This document shows, in pieces, positions 26,714 through 35,027 of a stretch of DNA of 63,633 nucleotides. This stretch comes from Bacteroidales bacterium UBA1715 (GTDB taxonomy: Bacteria; Bacteroidota; Bacteroidia; Bacteroidales; UBA1715), in NCBI GenBank assembly GCA_002317135.1, contig DCIX01000007.1:1-63633 (forward strand), given 5' to 3'. The first letter of the stretch is position 1, and each line of letters opens with the position of its first letter. Both the position numbers and the translations under genes were made by a program. The notes below the pieces were generated by a model, which had not been told where the DNA came from, did no database searches, and worked only from the letters and a program-made list of their open reading frames with translations.

Positions 26714-28090
26714 TTGACTGCTGCTGATATAATAAACGAGATAAACAGTATTGTTTGGGGATGGCCAATGATCATCCTTCTTATTGGCACGCATATCTAT
26801 TTGACAATTCGATTAAAATTTCCTCAAAGAAAGATCTTCACTGCCATAAAACTAAGCGTAAAACCCGACAAAGAAAGCACGGGAGAAGTAAGCCAATTTG
26901 GTGCATTAGCAACGTCTTTGGCGGCATCTATAGGTACGGGAAACATTATTGGTGTAGCTACAGCTATTTCACTTGGTGGACCAGGTGCGGTATTTTGGTG
27001 CTTCATGTCTGGCGTACTTGGTATTGCTACAAAATATGGCGAAGGTTTGCTTGCCGTAAAATATCGAACAAGAAATGAGAACGGTGAAGTTGTCGGTGGA
27101 CCAATGTACGCACTCGACCGAGGCTTAGGAATGAAATGGCTTGCGATTTTATTTGCCATATTTACATCTTTTGCAGCCTTTGGTATCGGGAACACCGTTC
27201 AAGCAAAAGCAATCAGCGAAATCCTATTGCCATATAGTCCATTGGAAAGCGACGCAATGAGTCGATTTGTTATTGGTGTTGCTATGGCTATAATCGTTGG
27301 TTTGGTGGTTATTGGTGGCGTAAAAAAGATTTCGAAAGTTTGTAGTAGTCTTGTTCCTTTTATGGCTTTAATTTACATAATTGGATGTGTCTATATTCTA
27401 ATTGTAAACAATGCGTATGTCTGGGAAGCTTTATGCTGGATTGTTGGTGACGCATTTTCTTTACAAGCCGGAGTTGGCGGTGTTGTCGGCACGGCAATTA
27501 TGACAACAATGCGTTATGGTATGGCAAGAGGCCTGTTCTCTAACGAATCTGGGCTCGGCTCCTCACCTATAATTGCAGCTGCAGCACAGACAAAAAATCC
27601 TGTAAGGCAAGCACTTGTACTTTCTTCAGGAGTATTTTGGGACAGCGTTGTAATCTGTACATTAACAGGACTTGTCATTGTTTCGAGTATATTGGCATTC
27701 GACCATATAGACATTTCTTCCCCTGGAATTCTTACACATTTAGCATTTGGCGAAATTCCGTATGTTGGCACGCCAATTCTTTCAATTGGAATCATAACAT
27801 TTGCATTCTCAACCATTTTGGGATGGACATATTGCGGTGAAAAAGCAATTGAATATTTGGGTGGAAAAGTTCTTATTCGAATCTATCGCTCATTATGGAT
27901 CTTGGGCGTAATTGCCGGCAGTTGTATGGAATTCACTATGGTTTGGGATTTAGCAGACATAATGAACGCCTTAATGGCAGTGCCTAACCTCATTTCTCTC
28001 CTATTGCTTTCTGGCGTTATTGTTACAGAAACGCGTCATTATTTGTGGGAAAACAATTTGGACGAAGAAGCGAAAGACGTTGAAAATTAA
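26714..28090 (+). CDS. Alanine/glycine:cation symporter (AGCS family)
   Basis: The 458-residue protein is a sodium-coupled small-amino-acid carrier in the inner membrane, with about 10-11 transmembrane segments. Family motifs are clear: ASIGTGNIIGVATAI and GGPGAVFWCF near residues 70-95, KYGEGLLAVKYR, MYALDRGLG, GIGNTVQAKAI, the cation-site region GVVGTAIMTTM, and GLGSSPIIAAAAQTKNP. The start is TTG at 26714, since no ATG is available and the residues that follow (INEINSIVWGWPM) are the normal family start. It overlaps the convergent lipoprotein gene by four bases. Confidence 0.93.
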   Translation: MTAADIINEINSIVWGWPMIILLIGTHIYLTIRLKFPQRKIFTAIKLSVKPDKESTGEVSQFGALATSLAASIGTGNIIGVATAISLGGPGAVFWCFMSGVLGIATKYGEGLLAVKYRTRNENGEVVGGPMYALDRGLGMKWLAILFAIFTSFAAFGIGNTVQAKAISEILLPYSPLESDAMSRFVIGVAMAIIVGLVVIGGVKKISKVCSSLVPFMALIYIIGCVYILIVNNAYVWEALCWIVGDAFSLQAGVGGVVGTAIMTTMRYGMARGLFSNESGLGSSPIIAAAAQTKNPVRQALVLSSGVFWDSVVICTLTGLVIVSSILAFDHIDISSPGILTHLAFGEIPYVGTPILSIGIITFAFSTILGWTYCGEKAIEYLGGKVLIRIYRSLWILGVIAGSCMEFTMVWDLADIMNALMAVPNLISLLLLSGVIVTETRHYLWENNLDEEAKDVEN

Positions 28091-29406
28091 TTTTTCATTT
28101 TCAAAACGGTTATTTGTCCTTGCACATAACCTTTTTTCATTCCCTCGCTACAAATAACCATATCACCATTCGATAGAAACTCTATTCCTTCTGGTTTGTA
28201 AAATAACTCTGGTGGAAGAAGCATCACGTTTGTTAATTTTTCTCCGTTATAGACAGCTATCAATCTATCCGATGCCGATAAAACATAGAGTTCTTTAGTT
28301 TGAGGATGAATTGCCAAAGCCGATGGATTAAACGATATAGTTTGCACAGAATCAATATGATAATTGTCTTGTATAAAAGAACGAATATCAGCAATTTCAA
28401 TTGCTAAATATTCCGTTGGATGATTTGTAGTATTTAAAGAAAATGAATAGACAAACCGTTCTTTTTCTGCGTTTTGCTTAACAATTTCTTTATGTTCTTT
28501 CTTTGTTGCCGCCCGAACAGAAACTGATGGTTCTTTACACGAAACAAGATATTGTTTTGATTGTCTATCATACCATAGACCTTCGATATTCATACAAGGA
28601 ACCTGTATGCGTGCTTCAGATGCTTTTCCCGAAAAATAATCGTAGTCAAATGTAAATAAAACACCATCACTACGAAGAATTGTAACCATATTTCCAACAA
28701 CTTGAATATCCTCAAAATCACCAATATCGGTAAATCGAGCAACGGTCGACATTGTTTCGTTATTTAAATCAATTTGAAAGACGGCGCCAAGTTCATCTTG
28801 CACACAAAACAAAAGACTATCGTTTACAAGTGAAATGCCTGAAATTTCTTTTAGAATTTCTGGAACATCAAACTGTCTATCTGGTTGTATAAAATTGTAT
28901 GGCAATGTTTTGCTATACAGATTATTCTCTAATGTTTTTAGTGACCAAGGTTCGTTATTTTGAACATTTTTTACTTTATAAAACTTTCCATCCATAGTAA
29001 AAAACAGACTTTCCTCAACACCATTCTTAATCACTTCTAATTTTACAAACGAAGTATCAGCAGTTTCTATTAATGAAATCTCATCCAACAACCAACCAGC
29101 GTGTGTTTTGTTTATTTTCTTGTCGATTTTTTGCAAAAAATCACTTGGGGCATTAAACGCAGATTCGGTATAAAGAAGTATACCTTTTTTATCAAAAATC
29201 ATAGAAATTGGTTTGTCGTTACATACAAATTCAACCTCTATTGATTCCATTTTCTGTTCTATATTAACAACATCAGCCTTGGGGCATATACGATACACTT
29301 CGGCCATTATTCCACTATGACCATTATCGCTTGTTTTTTGACCATTACACCCCAAGAAGCAGCATGATGCAAGACTAAGAAAGAGAATACGACATTTCAT
29401 TTTCAA
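28087..29406 (-). CDS. Lipoprotein with SdiA-regulated (YjiK-like) propeller domain
   Basis: The 439-residue protein starts with a lipoprotein signal (hydrophobic stretch ending CFLGC, Cys about residue 20), so it is anchored in a membrane. Residues 30-150 contain a small domain with two similar halves that resembles PepSY-like modules. From about 185 to the end lies a beta-propeller of the SdiA-regulated type, with EILKEISGISLVNDSLLF, an internal DFEDIQVV, IEGLWYD and the closing FYKPEGIEFLSNG. The ligand is unknown; related domains lie near phytase-like folds. Its 3' end overlaps the symporter gene by four bases. Confidence 0.8.
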   Translation of the reverse strand: MKMKCRILFLSLASCCFLGCNGQKTSDNGHSGIMAEVYRICPKADVVNIEQKMESIEVEFVCNDKPISMIFDKKGILLYTESAFNAPSDFLQKIDKKINKTHAGWLLDEISLIETADTSFVKLEVIKNGVEESLFFTMDGKFYKVKNVQNNEPWSLKTLENNLYSKTLPYNFIQPDRQFDVPEILKEISGISLVNDSLLFCVQDELGAVFQIDLNNETMSTVARFTDIGDFEDIQVVGNMVTILRSDGVLFTFDYDYFSGKASEARIQVPCMNIEGLWYDRQSKQYLVSCKEPSVSVRAATKKEHKEIVKQNAEKERFVYSFSLNTTNHPTEYLAIEIADIRSFIQDNYHIDSVQTISFNPSALAIHPQTKELYVLSASDRLIAVYNGEKLTNVMLLPPELFYKPEGIEFLSNGDMVICSEGMKKGYVQGQITVLKMKN

Positions 29407-29504
29407 AAAATTTTGTACAAGATAGTTCTTTTACCGAAATATCTTTTGTTTTTTTATTATCAAAAATCACATTCATATTATGTATGAGTTACAAGAATAA
29501 TTCT

Positions 29505-29512
29505 TAATTTTG
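29505..29512 (+). promoter_or_regulatory. Putative -7 box for the phosphosugar mutase gene
   Basis: TAATTTTG matches TAnnTTTG and lies 31 bases before the ATG. No clear TTG is seen at the usual upstream distance. Confidence 0.5.
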
Positions 29513-29543
29513 GGAACTTAATTTAAGAAACATAATTTTTACA

Positions 29544-31349
29544 ATGGATCAAGAAATACTAAACAAGGCACAGCAATGGCTTGCTGGCAATTATGACGAA
29601 AAAACTAAAAAAGAAATTCAGTATTTAATCGACAACAACGACCCTGAATTAGAGAATGCTTTCTATCAAAACCTTGAATTCGGAACTGGTGGTTTACGTG
29701 GTGTAATCGGTGTTGGTACTAACAAAATGAACATCTACACTGTTGGTATGGCAACACAAGGTTTTGCTAACTACATCAAGAAAGCCTACCCTAACGAATC
29801 AGAAATCAAGGTTGCTGTTATTCATGACTGCCGTCTTCGTAGCCGTTTGTTCGCAGAAACAACTGCAAACATTTTCGCTGCTAATGGTTTCAAAGTATAT
29901 CTTTCAAAAGAATTACGTCCAACTCCAGAATTGTCTTTCGCTATCCGTCATTTAGGTTGCCAAGCTGGTGTAAACATCACTGCTTCTCACAACCCAGCAA
30001 AATACAACGGTTACAAGGCATATTGGAACGATGGTTGCCAATTGGTTCCTCCTCACGATAAAAATGTAATCGACGAAGTAAACAAAATCGCTTCTATCGA
30101 TGATGTTAAATGGAAAGGCAACGAAGAAAACATCATTCTTTGGGATGAATTAATCGACCGCCCTTATATCGATGCAATCAAGAGTCTTTCTATCAACGGC
30201 GATATCATTAAGAAACAAAAAGATCTTAAGATAGTTTACACTTCTATTCACGGAACAGGTATTAAATTAGTTCCAAGAGTATTGGAAGAACTTGGTTTCG
30301 AAAACGTAAATGTTGTAGAAGAACAAGCTGTTGTTTCTGGTGAATTCCCATCTTTGAGAAAACCAGGTTGTGGCGAAATTAAGGAAGAAGATTTCGTAAC
30401 TGAAAAAGATTGGTTGAATAAGATTCACGAAGTTACAGGTTCTCCTAACCCAGAAAAAGAATCTGCAATGAAACTTGCCATAGAAAAAGGTAAAGCAATG
30501 AATGCAGACATCATCATGGCAACTGACCCAGATGGTGACCGTGTTGGTATCGTTGTTAAGAACTCTGAAGGTAACTATGTGATTATGAATGGTAACCAAA
30601 CAGCTACTATCCTAACTCAATACTTACTTTCTGCATGGCAAAAAGCTGGCAAATTAAAAGGAAAAGAATTTGTCGTAAAAACTATCGTTACAACAGAATT
30701 GATTACAGATATGTGTAAGAAATTCGGTGTTGAAATGTTCGACGTTTTAACTGGTTTCAAATACATCGGTGAAAAAATCCGTGAATTGGAAGGTCAAAAA
30801 CAATACATCGGCGGTGGTGAAGAAAGTTTCGGTTACCTTGCTGGTGATTTCGTACGCGACAAAGATGCTGTTATCGCTTGTTCTCTTGTTGCTGAAGCTG
30901 CAGCTGTTGCTAAAAACGAAGGCAAGAGTTTGTACGACGTTTTGGTTGAAACATACGTTGAATACGGCATGTACAAAGAAACTCTTTGTTCAATAGAAAA
31001 AGAAGGTAAAGCTGGTAAAGAAGCTATCCAAGCAATGATGGAAGCATTCAGAAACAACCCTCCAAAAGAATTGAACGGTTCTCCAGTAGCATACATTAAA
31101 GACTACGGAAAACAAATCACAACATACCAAGATGGCAGAACTGAACCTATCAACTTGCCAAAATCGAATGTGTTACAATTCTTCGCAGAAGATGGCTCTA
31201 AAGTAACTGCAAGACCTTCAGGAACAGAACCTCTAATCAAATTCTACTTCGGTGTAAAAACAAATATTGCCAACAAAGGCGAATTGAAACAAGCCGAAGA
31301 AGATTTGAACAAGAAAATCGAAGGTTTGAAAAAATCATTAGGAATTTAA
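29544..31349 (+). CDS. Phosphoglucomutase/phosphomannomutase (phospho-sugar mutase)
   Basis: This alpha-D-phosphohexomutase interconverts hexose 1- and 6-phosphates and supplies glucose-1-phosphate for polysaccharide and nucleotide-sugar synthesis. The 601-residue length and the LEFGTGGLRGVIG start fit the PgcA-type group. The catalytic phosphoserine is in TASHNPAKYNGYKAY, the Mg2+ loop is DPDGDRVGIV, the sugar-binding loop is GGGEESFGYL, and the C-terminal phosphate-binding segment is ARPSGTEPLIKFYF. It is followed by a terminator, and pta comes next. Confidence 0.96.
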   Translation: MDQEILNKAQQWLAGNYDEKTKKEIQYLIDNNDPELENAFYQNLEFGTGGLRGVIGVGTNKMNIYTVGMATQGFANYIKKAYPNESEIKVAVIHDCRLRSRLFAETTANIFAANGFKVYLSKELRPTPELSFAIRHLGCQAGVNITASHNPAKYNGYKAYWNDGCQLVPPHDKNVIDEVNKIASIDDVKWKGNEENIILWDELIDRPYIDAIKSLSINGDIIKKQKDLKIVYTSIHGTGIKLVPRVLEELGFENVNVVEEQAVVSGEFPSLRKPGCGEIKEEDFVTEKDWLNKIHEVTGSPNPEKESAMKLAIEKGKAMNADIIMATDPDGDRVGIVVKNSEGNYVIMNGNQTATILTQYLLSAWQKAGKLKGKEFVVKTIVTTELITDMCKKFGVEMFDVLTGFKYIGEKIRELEGQKQYIGGGEESFGYLAGDFVRDKDAVIACSLVAEAAAVAKNEGKSLYDVLVETYVEYGMYKETLCSIEKEGKAGKEAIQAMMEAFRNNPPKELNGSPVAYIKDYGKQITTYQDGRTEPINLPKSNVLQFFAEDGSKVTARPSGTEPLIKFYFGVKTNIANKGELKQAEEDLNKKIEGLKKSLGI

Positions 31350-31356
31350 ATAATAT

Positions 31357-31388
31357 AGAGACGCAAGATTTTGCGTCTCTTTTTTTTA
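31357..31388 (+). terminator. Terminator between the mutase gene and pta
   Basis: AGAGACGCAA at 31357-31366 pairs perfectly with TTGCGTCTCT at 31371-31380 around a four-base loop, followed by a long T run. Confidence 0.9.
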
Positions 31389-31406
31389 TAAAAAAAATAT
31401 AACAGT

Positions 31407-32417
31407 ATGGATTTCGTAAAATATTTCAAAGACAAAGCAAAGTCAAACATTCAAAGAATCGTTTTGGCAGAAGGTACGGAAGAACGTACATTAAAAGCCG
31501 CCGACATTGTTTTAGGTGAAGGCTTCGCTGAACTAATTATTCTTTCTAAACCAGAATTCGTAAAAGATTTTGCAGAAAAAAATGGTCTAAAAAACTTGTG
31601 CAAAGCCACTATAGTTGACCCTGAAAACCATCCTAAGATGGAAGAATATGCGAACTTGATTTACGAACTTCGCAAAAATAAAGGTATGGATTTGGAAACT
31701 GCTCGTAAGACTGTTAAGAATCCATTGTATTTGGCAGCAACAATGATTAAAGCTGGCGATGCTGACGGTGAAGTAGCTGGTGCAGAAAACTCAACTGGAA
31801 ACGTACTTCGTCCTGCCCTACAATTAATCAAAACTATGCCTGGCATTTCTGTTGTTTCTGGTGCATTTATTATTATATTGAAAGACAAAGAATTCGGCGA
31901 CGACGGCGTATTCTTGTTCGCTGACTGTGCTGTAACTCCAGTTCCAGACGAAAAACAACTTGCAGAAATCGCCGTAACAAGTGCCAAATCTGCAAAAGAT
32001 TTGCTTGATATGGATGCTCGTATTGCAATGTTGAGTTTCTCAACTCACGGAAGTGCAAGCCACGAAGTAGTTGACAAAGTTGTAAATGCAACTAAACTTG
32101 CGAAAGAATTGAATCCAAACCTTGTAATTGACGGCGAATTGCAGTTTGACGCAGCTGTTGTACCTAACGTTGCAGAAAAGAAAGCGCCAAAGAGCGAAAT
32201 CAAAGGTCGTGCTAACGTATTGGTATTCCCTGACTTACAGGCTGGAAATATTGCATACAAAATGGCACAAAGATTCGGTCATGCCGAAGCATACGGTCCT
32301 ATCCTACAAGGTATGGCAGCTCCAGTAAATGACCTTTCTCGTGGTTGTTATGTATCCGATATCGTAAATGTTATCGCAATTACAGCTACACAAGCAATTG
32401 GAAGAAAAAATCAATAG
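31407..32417 (+). CDS. pta: Phosphate acetyltransferase
   Basis: Pta converts acetyl-CoA and phosphate to acetyl phosphate, which AckA uses to make ATP and acetate in fermentation. The 336-residue protein is the short form without the regulatory N-terminal domain. The start RIVLAEGTEERTLKAADI and the segments VAGAENSTGNVLRPALQLI, MLSFSTHGSA, DGELQFDAA and NVLVFPDLQAGNIAYKM match the family. It ends in a terminator. The partner ackA lies about 2.6 kb downstream behind an insertion of accessory genes, an unusual separation. Confidence 0.96.
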   Translation: MDFVKYFKDKAKSNIQRIVLAEGTEERTLKAADIVLGEGFAELIILSKPEFVKDFAEKNGLKNLCKATIVDPENHPKMEEYANLIYELRKNKGMDLETARKTVKNPLYLAATMIKAGDADGEVAGAENSTGNVLRPALQLIKTMPGISVVSGAFIIILKDKEFGDDGVFLFADCAVTPVPDEKQLAEIAVTSAKSAKDLLDMDARIAMLSFSTHGSASHEVVDKVVNATKLAKELNPNLVIDGELQFDAAVVPNVAEKKAPKSEIKGRANVLVFPDLQAGNIAYKMAQRFGHAEAYGPILQGMAAPVNDLSRGCYVSDIVNVIAITATQAIGRKNQ

Positions 32418-32450
32418 AATTCCATAGCGATAGTTATCGCACTAAAAAAA

Positions 32451-32486
32451 AAGTCCGTTATGCAAATGCTTAACGGACTTTTTTAT
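32451..32486. terminator. Terminator after pta (shared hairpin type)
   Basis: AAGTCCGTTA at 32451-32460 pairs with TAACGGACTT at 32471-32480 around the loop TGCAAATGCT, with A-rich and T-rich flanks on both sides, so it can work in both directions. The core is nearly identical to that of 33207-33238. Confidence 0.85.
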
Positions 32487-32984
32487 TGATATTTTTCTGC
32501 TAATTGATGCATAAAATCTTGAAATAAACTAAGATAAGTTTCATAATCTTCATTGTCTTTACAAATCAGTAATGCAGAATAGTATGAAATACCATCAAAA
32601 TTAATAGATGCAGTTTTGAGTGTGTATTTTTCTTTTCCTAAATAGGAATTAAACCACATATGAAACAAACGACTTCTTGCCTGCTGCCTGCCATCCATTG
32701 AGTCACAGATGTAAACAGCGACACGATTTTTATCCTCAAAAAAATGCTCAATCACAGCAATAATCGTTTTTTTTCAATTTTATATCTCTTAACGAGGGCG
32801 TTTTCGTCTTATTTTGAATATAAAATTGGTACACTCCTGATTCTGAAATCATACAATCCTCTGTGAATCCAATTTGAAATTCAGAGCCATTATCTGACTT
32901 AAAATCGAACGAAGTGTCTGAACAAAAATAAACTTTGTATGGAGCGGTTTGGTTTATCTTAGAAGCTGAAAGTTGAATTTTCAT
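32483..32984 (-). pseudogene. DUF6169-like gene split by a one-base frameshift
   Basis: Two overlapping frames appear to be halves of one protein. The first (32984 to 32748, 78 residues) has YKVYFCSDTSFDF, FQIGFTEDC and LRDIKLKK and then runs out of frame. The second (32755 to 32483, 90 residues) has IEHFFEDKNRVAVYICDSMD, GRQQARSRLFHMWFN and a C-terminal helix. Removing one base from the A8 run (T8 at 32767-32774 on the plus strand) joins them as LKKTIIAVIEHFFE, which restores a continuous helix before the conserved YICDSMDGRQ motif. The pattern resembles what I recall of DUF6169. The start overlaps the upstream small gene by ATGA. Confidence 0.72.
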
Positions 32985-33139
32985 TTTCCAACTCGCAACG
33001 GAACAACGCCCATTTTCTTCATCTCTTCTAAAGATAAATTATTTTTTATTGCATACTCCCATTTGGATCGTAATGCAATTGCTTGACGAAAGGCTTCTGC
33101 TGCCTCTTCTCTTGTTTTGTATGTCTTGAATTTGCCCAT
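32981..33139 (-). CDS. Small basic protein coupled to the DUF6169-like gene
   Basis: A 52-residue protein with the helical segment TREEAAEAFRQAIALRSKW and a C-terminal KMGVVPLRVGK. The start is set at 33139 because the longer frame (from 33166) would begin inside the promoter region. Its stop overlaps the next start by ATGA, so the two products are made together. The arrangement looks like a small two-gene module, possibly toxin-antitoxin-like, but no fold is recognised and that idea is weak. Confidence 0.65.
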   Translation of the reverse strand: MGKFKTYKTREEAAEAFRQAIALRSKWEYAIKNNLSLEEMKKMGVVPLRVGK

Positions 33140-33163
33140 TAGTGTGTGATTGATTAGTTTTTG

Positions 33164-33192
33164 CAAATATATAAAATTGATAACATCTACAA
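33164..33192 (-). promoter_or_regulatory. Promoter of the small-protein/DUF6169 operon
   Basis: On the minus strand TTG (33190-33192) is followed by 18 bases and TATATTTG (33164-33171). This is a full Bacteroidota -33/-7 match, about 24 bases before the ATG at 33139. Confidence 0.75.
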
Positions 33193-33203
33193 AATAGAGA
33201 ACA

Positions 33204-33243
33204 AAAAACGTCCGTTAAGCAAATGCTAAACGGACGTTTTATT
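33204..33243 (-). terminator. Terminator after the outer-membrane protein gene (shared hairpin type)
   Basis: AAACGTCCGTT pairs with AACGGACGTTT across 33205-33240 around a loop containing GCAAATGC. T-rich sequence follows on both strands. The core matches the pta terminator except for one exchanged base pair in the stem. Confidence 0.8.
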
Positions 33244-33244
33244 A

Positions 33245-33925
33245 TTAAAATGCCCGAATAATTTTTATTTGACTTGTAATATATTGATAATTACATTTCG
33301 ATGTTATTGTATTTAATGAAATCGGGTTGTTTGTCGTAACATAAGTTGTTACATTAGGAGCACATTCTAACCAATCTACTTGAATACCAACTCCAAGATT
33401 TTTAGTTATCATTTTATAAATTTTCATTCCAAAATTATAACCAATTGTAAAAACATTATCATTATATATAGAACCACCTATCTCAGTAACTCCATCAGCC
33501 ATATATGAAAACCAGTTAAAATTTGGCTCAAAATCAAAAATCCCCAAACATTCGATATTTACATCATAAAAAAAGCCACTCCTACCAATTTCACGACTTA
33601 TACTTAATCCTATACCAAATGAAGTTTCTTGATATGATTTTTTTCCATTATTATTATTTTCCAAATACAACGGATATAATTTTTCAGGCTGCAACAAAAA
33701 AGTACTTGTTTTTGTGTCTACAATTAATCCATACGCTGAACCTGCAAAATTTGCTAAATTATATTTACCATCTAAACCATAACAATATCCCATTGTTTTA
33801 GAATAATCTTTAAGATCTTTACTAATAGGAAAAGCACCTCCTCCTTGAATAGAAACAAAGCCTTTTTGTGCTAGTGAAGAAACAGAAATTAAAATAGAAA
33901 ATATAAACAAAAAATTTTTATTCAT
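33245..33925 (-). CDS. Putative small outer-membrane beta-barrel protein
   Basis: The 226-residue protein has a signal peptide (MNKNFLFIFSILISVSSLA before QKG). It then shows alternating-polarity strands with Gly and aromatic residues (FVSIQGGGAFPIS, FGIGLSISREIG, FTIGYNFGMKIY, LGVGIQVDWLE) and a last strand ending in Phe. That suits an eight-strand-class outer-membrane barrel. No named family is recognised. It is a single gene between a shared-type terminator and a long structured palindrome, inside the block that separates pta from ackA. Confidence 0.7.
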   Translation of the reverse strand: MNKNFLFIFSILISVSSLAQKGFVSIQGGGAFPISKDLKDYSKTMGYCYGLDGKYNLANFAGSAYGLIVDTKTSTFLLQPEKLYPLYLENNNNGKKSYQETSFGIGLSISREIGRSGFFYDVNIECLGIFDFEPNFNWFSYMADGVTEIGGSIYNDNVFTIGYNFGMKIYKMITKNLGVGIQVDWLECAPNVTTYVTTNNPISLNTITSKCNYQYITSQIKIIRAF

Positions 33926-33998
33926 AATAAAAATACATTAAGCCTACTTCTTTCTAACCGACTTTTCGGCAAGCGTCGGAGTACCTTTATTTTCCATA

Positions 33999-34215
33999 TA
34001 CGCACATAAAAAAAGCGTGGTACTTAATGTTTTATTGATTTTCTGAGGTCTTCGACTACCTAATCCTTCAATAATAACAATAGAGTCCACGCAAAAATGC
34101 ATGAACGTTTCTCGCTAATTCTTGAAGGATTTTTGAAATTGTCGAAGTTTCAGAAAATCAAGAATGCTTAACGCTCTTTCCCACCACCTAAGTGGCTATT
34201 TTATATATGTGCGTA
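33999..34215. ncRNA. Candidate structured RNA or palindromic element (217 bp)
   Basis: This non-coding stretch folds back on itself. Closing helix: 33999-34008 with 34206-34215 (10 bp, perfect). Main arm: 34035-34046 with 34150-34161 (12 bp, perfect), then 34050-34056 with 34141-34147 (7 bp), then 34062-34071 with 34122-34131 (10 bp), separated by small internal loops. Two small hairpins are also visible (GCAAAAATGC at 34091-34100; CCAC/GTGG at 34184-34195), and AGCGT/ACGCT joins 34014-34018 to 34171-34175. The layout suits a long-hairpin RNA such as a 6S-like regulator, or a small palindromic mobile element. Identity and strand are not settled. Confidence 0.45.
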
Positions 34216-34253
34216 CAATTACGCGTTTACTTCATAGGCAAAATTTTAATGGT

Positions 34254-34661
34254 TTATATTTCATTTTCAAAAAATTCATAAGGTGAATATATCTGTATTT
34301 TTGAAAACTCAAAATGTTTTTTATTTGAGGTTACAATACAATCACATTGGTTATCCTTTGCGCATACATATTGAAGTACATCCTCAAAATCTGTGTTTTC
34401 TATATGCAAGGCTTTTGAAAACTGATCGTTAGTCATTGGCAAAATAGAAAATATTGTAGTAAGCAAAGACAATATATTATATAGATTTTCTTTTGGTATT
34501 TTCCTTAATATATACGCAATATTCGCCATTGACAGAAAAGATGTACATAATGATATTTTCCCTTCTTCTCCCATTTGCATAATATCTATTGCGTTATTCT
34601 CCCCATCTCTATGCAACACAAAATCAAGAATGACATTTGTATCTAAAAACACCTTTTTCAT
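34254..34661 (-). CDS. PIN-domain toxin (VapC-like ribonuclease)
   Basis: PIN toxins cut RNA with a cluster of acidic residues that bind metal. The 135-residue protein has the first Asp in VFLDTNVILDFVL (D7), the central acidic motif in ENTDFEDVLQY and the later Asp in CDCIVTSNKKHF, followed by YSPYEFF, the usual end of the family. It lies three bases behind the antitoxin-like gene on the same strand, the standard operon order. It occurs in the block separating pta from ackA. Confidence 0.87.
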   Translation of the reverse strand: MKKVFLDTNVILDFVLHRDGENNAIDIMQMGEEGKISLCTSFLSMANIAYILRKIPKENLYNILSLLTTIFSILPMTNDQFSKALHIENTDFEDVLQYVCAKDNQCDCIVTSNKKHFEFSKIQIYSPYEFFENEI

Positions 34662-34664
34662 TTA

Positions 34665-34931
34665 CTATTTGTTTAATATATAAAGGCTTCGCTCATCGTT
34701 ATCAAGCTTTACCGCAAGATTCTGAGTTAAATTGTTAAGTTCTTGTAGACGAGACGAATATGTTTTCTTTGTACATATTTGCTTCTTTATATACGAAAGG
34801 CAATTTTGTAGAACACTAATGTTTTCTGTTGTTCCAATTGCTTCTGTAATCTGTGCCTTTAACTGTTGTACAGTGTCTAAACCGTACGAAACAGTAGGTT
34901 CTTTTGTTGTTTGCGTCTTCTGCTTGTTCAT
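34665..34931 (-). CDS. Antitoxin-like partner of the PIN toxin
   Basis: The start is at 34931, since the frame from 35012 carries an unlikely 27-residue extension that would cover the promoter. The 88-residue product has EPTVSYGLDTVQQLKAQI and an NCLSYIKKQ helix near the N-terminus, matching the pattern of the RelE/ParE-linked antitoxin at 19680-19952. The C-terminal half differs and would contact this toxin. Antitoxin identity is inferred from position. A TATATTTG box (34949-34956, minus) lies 17 bases upstream. Confidence 0.72.
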   Translation of the reverse strand: MNKQKTQTTKEPTVSYGLDTVQQLKAQITEAIGTTENISVLQNCLSYIKKQICTKKTYSSRLQELNNLTQNLAVKLDNDERSLYILNK

Positions 34932-34948
34932 AATGTAATATTTGTCTT

Positions 34949-34956
34949 CAAATATA
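34949..34956 (-). promoter_or_regulatory. Putative -7 box of the PIN toxin-antitoxin operon
   Basis: The minus strand reads TATATTTG, a full TAnnTTTG match 17 bases before the antitoxin ATG at 34931. The upstream TTG is not at normal spacing. The divergent ackA promoter must lie in the same 96-bp gap. Confidence 0.55.
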
Positions 34957-35027
34957 AGAATTATTTCAACTACTTTGAACTTTAATATTTTTTTATGAAA
35001 TTTGTGAAACAAAAAAATACAAGCAAA

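Noticed and set aside
33996..34215. Insertion sequence or CRISPR array
   Set aside because: The repeats are inverted, not direct; there is no transposase, spacer structure or cas gene. A structured RNA or small palindromic element fits better.
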